From: Brevundimonas abyssalis TAR-001
GTDB lineage: Bacteria; Pseudomonadota; Alphaproteobacteria; Caulobacterales; Caulobacteraceae
Reading direction: 5' to 3'
DNA: 64,000 nt
Assembly (NCBI RefSeq): GCF_000466985.1
Contig: NZ_BATC01000001.1
Coordinates: 1 to 64,000, forward strand
A model generated the notes under the pieces. It made no database searches. It was not told where the DNA came from and saw only the letters and a list, made by a program, of their open reading frames with translations. Shown here piece by piece: positions 60,804 to 64,000 of this stretch; the stretch's first letter is position 1, and each line of letters starts with the position of its first letter. Made by a program: the position numbers and the translations under genes.

Positions 60804-62015
60804 TCACCAGTCGGTCATGGACCCGTCGGGCAGGCGCGCGACCGGCAGACAGGCGGGGCTGTACGGATGCTGCGCCGCCAGATCCTCGTCGATGTCCACG
60901 CCCAGCCCCGGCGCCTCGCCCGGGTGCATCATCCCGTCCGCGAAGCTGTAGGCGTGGGGAAACACCGCGTCCGTTTCGGGGGTGTGGCGCATGTATTCCT
61001 GGATGCCGAAATTCGGGATCGACAGGTCGAAGTGGAGGGCCGCCGCCATGGCCACCGGCGACAGATCCGTCGCCCCGTGACACCCGGTGCGCACCTTGTA
61101 GAGATCGGCCAGGGCCGCGATCCGGCGCAGGTGCGTGATCCCGCCGGCGTGCACCACCGTGGCGCGGATGTAGTCGATCAGCTGCTCCTCGATCAGGGTC
61201 TTGCAGTCCCAGATGGAGTTGAACACCTCGCCCACCGCCAGCGGGGTGGTGGTGTGCTGGCGGATCAGGCGGAACCCGGCCTGGTTCTCGGCCGCCACCG
61301 CGTCCTCCATCCAGAACAGGCGGTAAGGCTCCAGGTCCTTGCCCAGCCGCCCCGCCTCGATGGGCGTCAGCCGGTGGTGCACGTCGTGCAGCAGATGCAC
61401 GTCCCAGCCCAGCGCCTCGCGCGCCGCGTCGAACAGCTGCGGCGCTGTCCTCAGATAGGGCTCGGTCGCCCACTGCGTCTCCGTCGGCAGGGCCGCGTCG
61501 GCGGGCTCGTAGAACATCTTGTCCTTCGAGACGCCGTAGGTCCCCTTCACCCCGGGCACCGCGGTCTGCAGCCGCACCGCCTTGTAGCCCCTGGCCACAT
61601 AGTCCGCCGCCTGGGCCACGGTCTCGTCCACCGTCTCGCCGTTGGCGTGGCCGTAGACCATCACCCCCTCGCGGCACGCCCCGCCCAGAAGCTGATACAG
61701 TGGCAGCCCCGCCACCTTGGCCTTGATGTCCCACAGCGCCATGTCCACCGCCGCGATGGCGGTCATGGTCACCGGCCCGCGCCGCCAGTAGGCGCCCCGG
61801 TAGAGGTACTGCCAGATGTCCTCGATGCGGTGCGCGTCCCTGCCGATCAGACAGGGAATGACGTGCTCGGCCAGATAGGCGTCCACCGCCAGTTCGCGCC
61901 CGTTCAGGGTGGCGTCGCCCACGCCGCTGATCCCCGCGTCGGTCTCGATCTTCAGGGTGACGAAATTACGCCCGGGACAGGTCACGATGGTGCGGGCGGC
62001 GGTGATGACGGGCAT
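60804..62015 (-). CDS. manD: D-mannonate dehydratase, enolase superfamily (ManD)
   Basis: This enzyme dehydrates mannonate to 2-keto-3-deoxygluconate. The 403-residue protein shows [21 protein letters not shown] at the start and [20 protein letters not shown]. The metal and base residues are in [27 protein letters not shown] and [14 protein letters not shown]. Some members of this family act poorly or on gluconate, but the long insert with TYGVSK favours ManD. The start ATG at 62015 is chosen since upstream codons overlap the xylanase out of frame. It links uronate import to the dgoK/aldolase genes at 45.4-46.9 kb. Confidence 0.9.
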   Translation of the reverse strand: MPVITAARTIVTCPGRNFVTLKIETDAGISGVGDATLNGRELAVDAYLAEHVIPCLIGRDAHRIEDIWQYLYRGAYWRRGPVTMTAIAAVDMALWDIKAKVAGLPLYQLLGGACREGVMVYGHANGETVDETVAQAADYVARGYKAVRLQTAVPGVKGTYGVSKDKMFYEPADAALPTETQWATEPYLRTAPQLFDAAREALGWDVHLLHDVHHRLTPIEAGRLGKDLEPYRLFWMEDAVAAENQAGFRLIRQHTTTPLAVGEVFNSIWDCKTLIEEQLIDYIRATVVHAGGITHLRRIAALADLYKVRTGCHGATDLSPVAMAAALHFDLSIPNFGIQEYMRHTPETDAVFPHAYSFADGMMHPGEAPGLGVDIDEDLAAQHPYSPACLPVARLPDGSMTDW

Positions 62016-62029
62016 GGGAACAGAATGAC

Positions 62030-63175
62030 CTAGCGCGCCGGGGCGGCGATGAAGGCGTCGGCGATGGCCTGGCGCAAGGGCTTGGGCTGGTACGCAGCGT
62101 CGTAGGGCGTCGGCCGCTTGGCGATCCCGTCGGGCCGCACCCAGTGGGTCTGCAGCCAAGAGTAGGAATCCACCATGCCCCAGGCCAGCACGTCCTTGGT
62201 CTGCGGATAGCTCAGCATCAGGTCCAGATACCGCCGCGCCAGCTCGGCCACCGCCTGGTCCCGCGAGGGAATGTCGGCGGGCAGGTTCTTGTCGTGCACG
62301 TCGAACTCGCTGATGACGATGTCCAGGCCCATGCCCGTGACCTCGTCCATGAACCGGCGCCAGTTGCCTTCGCGCGCCGTGTCGAAGCCGACGGAGTCAT
62401 CGCTGTTGCCCGAGCCGATGTGGCTCTGGATTCCCAGGGCGTCGATGGGCACGCCGCGCGCCTTCATCCCTTCCAGCAGACGCAGGACGCCCGCCTGATG
62501 CTGCTCGTGGCCGGCCTCCCAGCTCATGTAGTCATTGTAGACCAGCTGGGCGTTCGGGGCCGCCGCCCGCGCCGTGTGGAAGGACAGGTCGATGATCTCC
62601 TGATGACCCAGATGGCGCGACAGGGCCGTCTCGCGCAGGGCTCCGGTGTTCTCGTCCACGGTCTCGTTGACCACGTCCCAGGAATCGATCCGGTCGCCGT
62701 ATCTGTCGACGATGGCGTTGATGTGCTCCACCACCAGACGCTCGGCCTCGGCCGCCGGACGCGCGCCGTAATCGTGGGTCTCCAGCCATTCGGGAAACCA
62801 GCGCGGATGGTGCCAGACCAGGGTGTGGCCCCGCACGCCCATGCCGTGCTGCGCCGCGAAATCCATCACCCGGTCAGCCCGCACATAGTCATAGGTGTTC
62901 ACGTCGGGCCGCAGCACGTACCACTTGAGTTCATTCTCATGCACCAGCATGCCGCACTCGCGGGCCAGGATTTCGCGATAGCGCGGATCATCCAGGGAGG
63001 CTGTCACGGTCCCCGGCTGCCCGGCGCCCACAGCGCTGCCGAAGCGCATGCCCTTTCTCTGGGCCAGCTCATGCAGGGAGGGGGTCGGGGTCCCCTGCCC
63101 TCGTGCATTTGCGGACTCGCAGGCGGCCAGCAGGCCGACGGCGGACAGGCTCAGGGCCTGGCGACGGTTCATCAT
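62030..63175 (-). CDS. GH10 endo-1,4-beta-xylanase, lipoprotein
   Basis: This exported xylanase has 381 residues. The signal [13 protein letters not shown] places a lipidated cysteine at about residue 19. The GH10 barrel has [11 protein letters not shown] near residue 80, [11 protein letters not shown] near residue 121, the acid/base E171 in [11 protein letters not shown] and the nucleophile E290 in [10 protein letters not shown], with [10 protein letters not shown] near the C-terminus. It supplies glucuronoxylo-oligosaccharides for the GH67 enzyme. Its ATG overlaps the stop of the antiporter gene, and manD follows after 14 bases. Confidence 0.94.
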   Translation of the reverse strand: MMNRRQALSLSAVGLLAACESANARGQGTPTPSLHELAQRKGMRFGSAVGAGQPGTVTASLDDPRYREILARECGMLVHENELKWYVLRPDVNTYDYVRADRVMDFAAQHGMGVRGHTLVWHHPRWFPEWLETHDYGARPAAEAERLVVEHINAIVDRYGDRIDSWDVVNETVDENTGALRETALSRHLGHQEIIDLSFHTARAAAPNAQLVYNDYMSWEAGHEQHQAGVLRLLEGMKARGVPIDALGIQSHIGSGNSDDSVGFDTAREGNWRRFMDEVTGMGLDIVISEFDVHDKNLPADIPSRDQAVAELARRYLDLMLSYPQTKDVLAWGMVDSYSWLQTHWVRPDGIAKRPTPYDAAYQPKPLRQAIADAFIAAPAR

Positions 63176-64000
63176 GATGTGTCTCTCACGCTTGCGGCGC
63201 CGGGAGGCGCGCCGGGTTCAGGGTCGGCCAACTGGCCAAGTTCGCCCCGCGCCCGGGCCTTGCGGCCATAGACGCGCTCGAACAGGGGCGAGGCCATGAG
63301 GGTGGTGACGATGGCCATCAGCACCAGGATCGAGAACAGCGCGGGGCCGATCAGACCGCGCTGCAGGCCGATGTTGATGATGATCAGCTCCATCAGGCCC
63401 CGGGCGTTCATCAGGGCGCCGATGCCCAGGGCCGTGGCGTTGTCCTGGCCGGTCAGACGCGCCGCCGCCCAGCAGGCGCCGAACTTGGCCAGCACCGACC
63501 CCGCCAGCACCACAAGGGCGATGAGCAGCAGCGGCCAGCTGTCCACCGCCGTCAGCTGGGTGTTCAGGCCCGAATAGGTGAAGAACATCGGCAGCAGCAC
63601 CACCACCGTGAACGGCTCCAGTTGCTTGCGCACCTGTTCGGCGAACAGCCCCCTGGGCATCACCGCGCCCAGCAGGAAGCCGCCGAACACCGCGTGAATG
63701 CCGATGGCGTCCATGGCGAAGGCCGACAGGGCGAACAGCATCAGGGTCACGGCCATCAGCCCGGGCCCGACGCCGCCTTCGCGCTCGGCCATGTCGCCCA
63801 GCCGCACCAGCAGCCTGCGACCGATGGTGGTCATGAACACCATGAACAGGGCCGCCCCGCCCACGGCGGTGACCGCCATGCCGGCGCCGGCGCCGAAGCT
63901 GGCCAGGACGATGGCAAGGATGATCCAGGCCCCCGCATCGCCGATGGCCCCGGCCGACAGGGACAGGGTTCCCAGCGGCGTGCCCGACAGCCCGCGCTCA
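63172..64000 (-). CDS. Cation:proton antiporter, CPA2 (Kef/NapA-like), 5-prime end outside the window
   Basis: At least 276 C-terminal residues are present, and the reading frame stays open to the window edge. Membrane segments include LSAGAIGDAGAWIILAIVLA (the AxxDD-like region reads AIGDAGAW), MDAIGIHAVFGGFLLGAVMPRG, and ALGIGALMNARGLMELIIINIG, which is typical of Kef-type and NapA-type exchangers. A short charged tail follows. Its stop overlaps the xylanase start, so both are on one transcript. The ion is not evident. Confidence 0.88.
   Translation of the reverse strand, partial: ERGLSGTPLGTLSLSAGAIGDAGAWIILAIVLASFGAGAGMAVTAVGGAALFMVFMTTIGRRLLVRLGDMAEREGGVGPGLMAVTLMLFALSAFAMDAIGIHAVFGGFLLGAVMPRGLFAEQVRKQLEPFTVVVLLPMFFTYSGLNTQLTAVDSWPLLLIALVVLAGSVLAKFGACWAAARLTGQDNATALGIGALMNARGLMELIIINIGLQRGLIGPALFSILVLMAIVTTLMASPLFERVYGRKARARGELGQLADPEPGAPPGAASVRDTS

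Overview
The window is a high-GC (about 70 percent by eye) bacterial chromosome segment. Several features point to an alphaproteobacterium of the Caulobacteraceae (Brevundimonas- or Caulobacter-like): TonB-dependent polysaccharide uptake, Tat-exported lipoprotein enzymes, a TorF-type porin beside amtB, and operator sequences close to the XylR box known from Caulobacter crescentus. The taxon is an inference. No rRNA, tRNA, CRISPR array, phage gene or insertion sequence was seen.

Layout. (1) 1-10.6 kb, minus strand: one nine-gene operon for nearly all branched-chain amino acid synthesis (ilvD-ilvC-ilvB-ilvM-leuA-ilvE-leuC-leuD-leuB). It is preceded by a leader peptide rich in Leu/Ile/Val codons with an attenuator hairpin, interrupted by a REP-type palindromic repeat and closed by a terminator. 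(2) 10.7-15.5 kb, minus: an apparent sugar-sensing operon. It has a glucokinase-like domain fused to a hybrid histidine kinase, then a Tat-exported Gfo/Idh/MocA (glucose-fructose oxidoreductase-like) enzyme and an SMP-30 gluconolactonase-like lipoprotein. (3) 15.6-22.3 kb: a TetR regulator divergent from a tripartite RND efflux pump. (4) 22.3-36.1 kb: a MerC-domain protein behind a Zur-like box, a TorF porin with an ammonium transporter, divergent gltD-gltB, an FAD reductase and a fused 5-oxoprolinase; nitrogen and glutamate metabolism dominate. (5) 36.4-64 kb: a large hemicellulose locus. GH74, GH31 (with a PA14-like insert), GH35, GH3 and GH29 match the enzyme set that takes xyloglucan apart. 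GH10, GH67, a hexuronate-type MFS transporter, mannonate dehydratase, a KDG/KDGal kinase and a KDPGal aldolase-type enzyme match glucuronoxylan and uronic acid use. GH9, a TonB receptor and a DUF969/DUF979/DUF2891 set complete it.

How it fits together. Polysaccharide fragments would enter through the TonB receptor, be trimmed by the exported glycosidases, and the uronate branch would end in KDPG/KDPGal cleavage. LacI-type operators resembling TGTTAGCGCTACCA lie at five places: before aguA, between GH74 and GH3, inside the GH9 signal-peptide codons, before the TonB receptor, and before the glucokinase-like histidine kinase. They tie the kinase to the carbohydrate genes.

Data quality. Nine genes (leuC, RND adaptor, RND permease, amtB, GH74, GH3, dgoK, GH35, TonB receptor) are each broken by one to three frame shifts. 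Every one of the 14 breaks is explained by loss of one G or C, and restoring it gives a full-length family member. I read these as sequence errors rather than pseudogenes and report the repaired gene spans.
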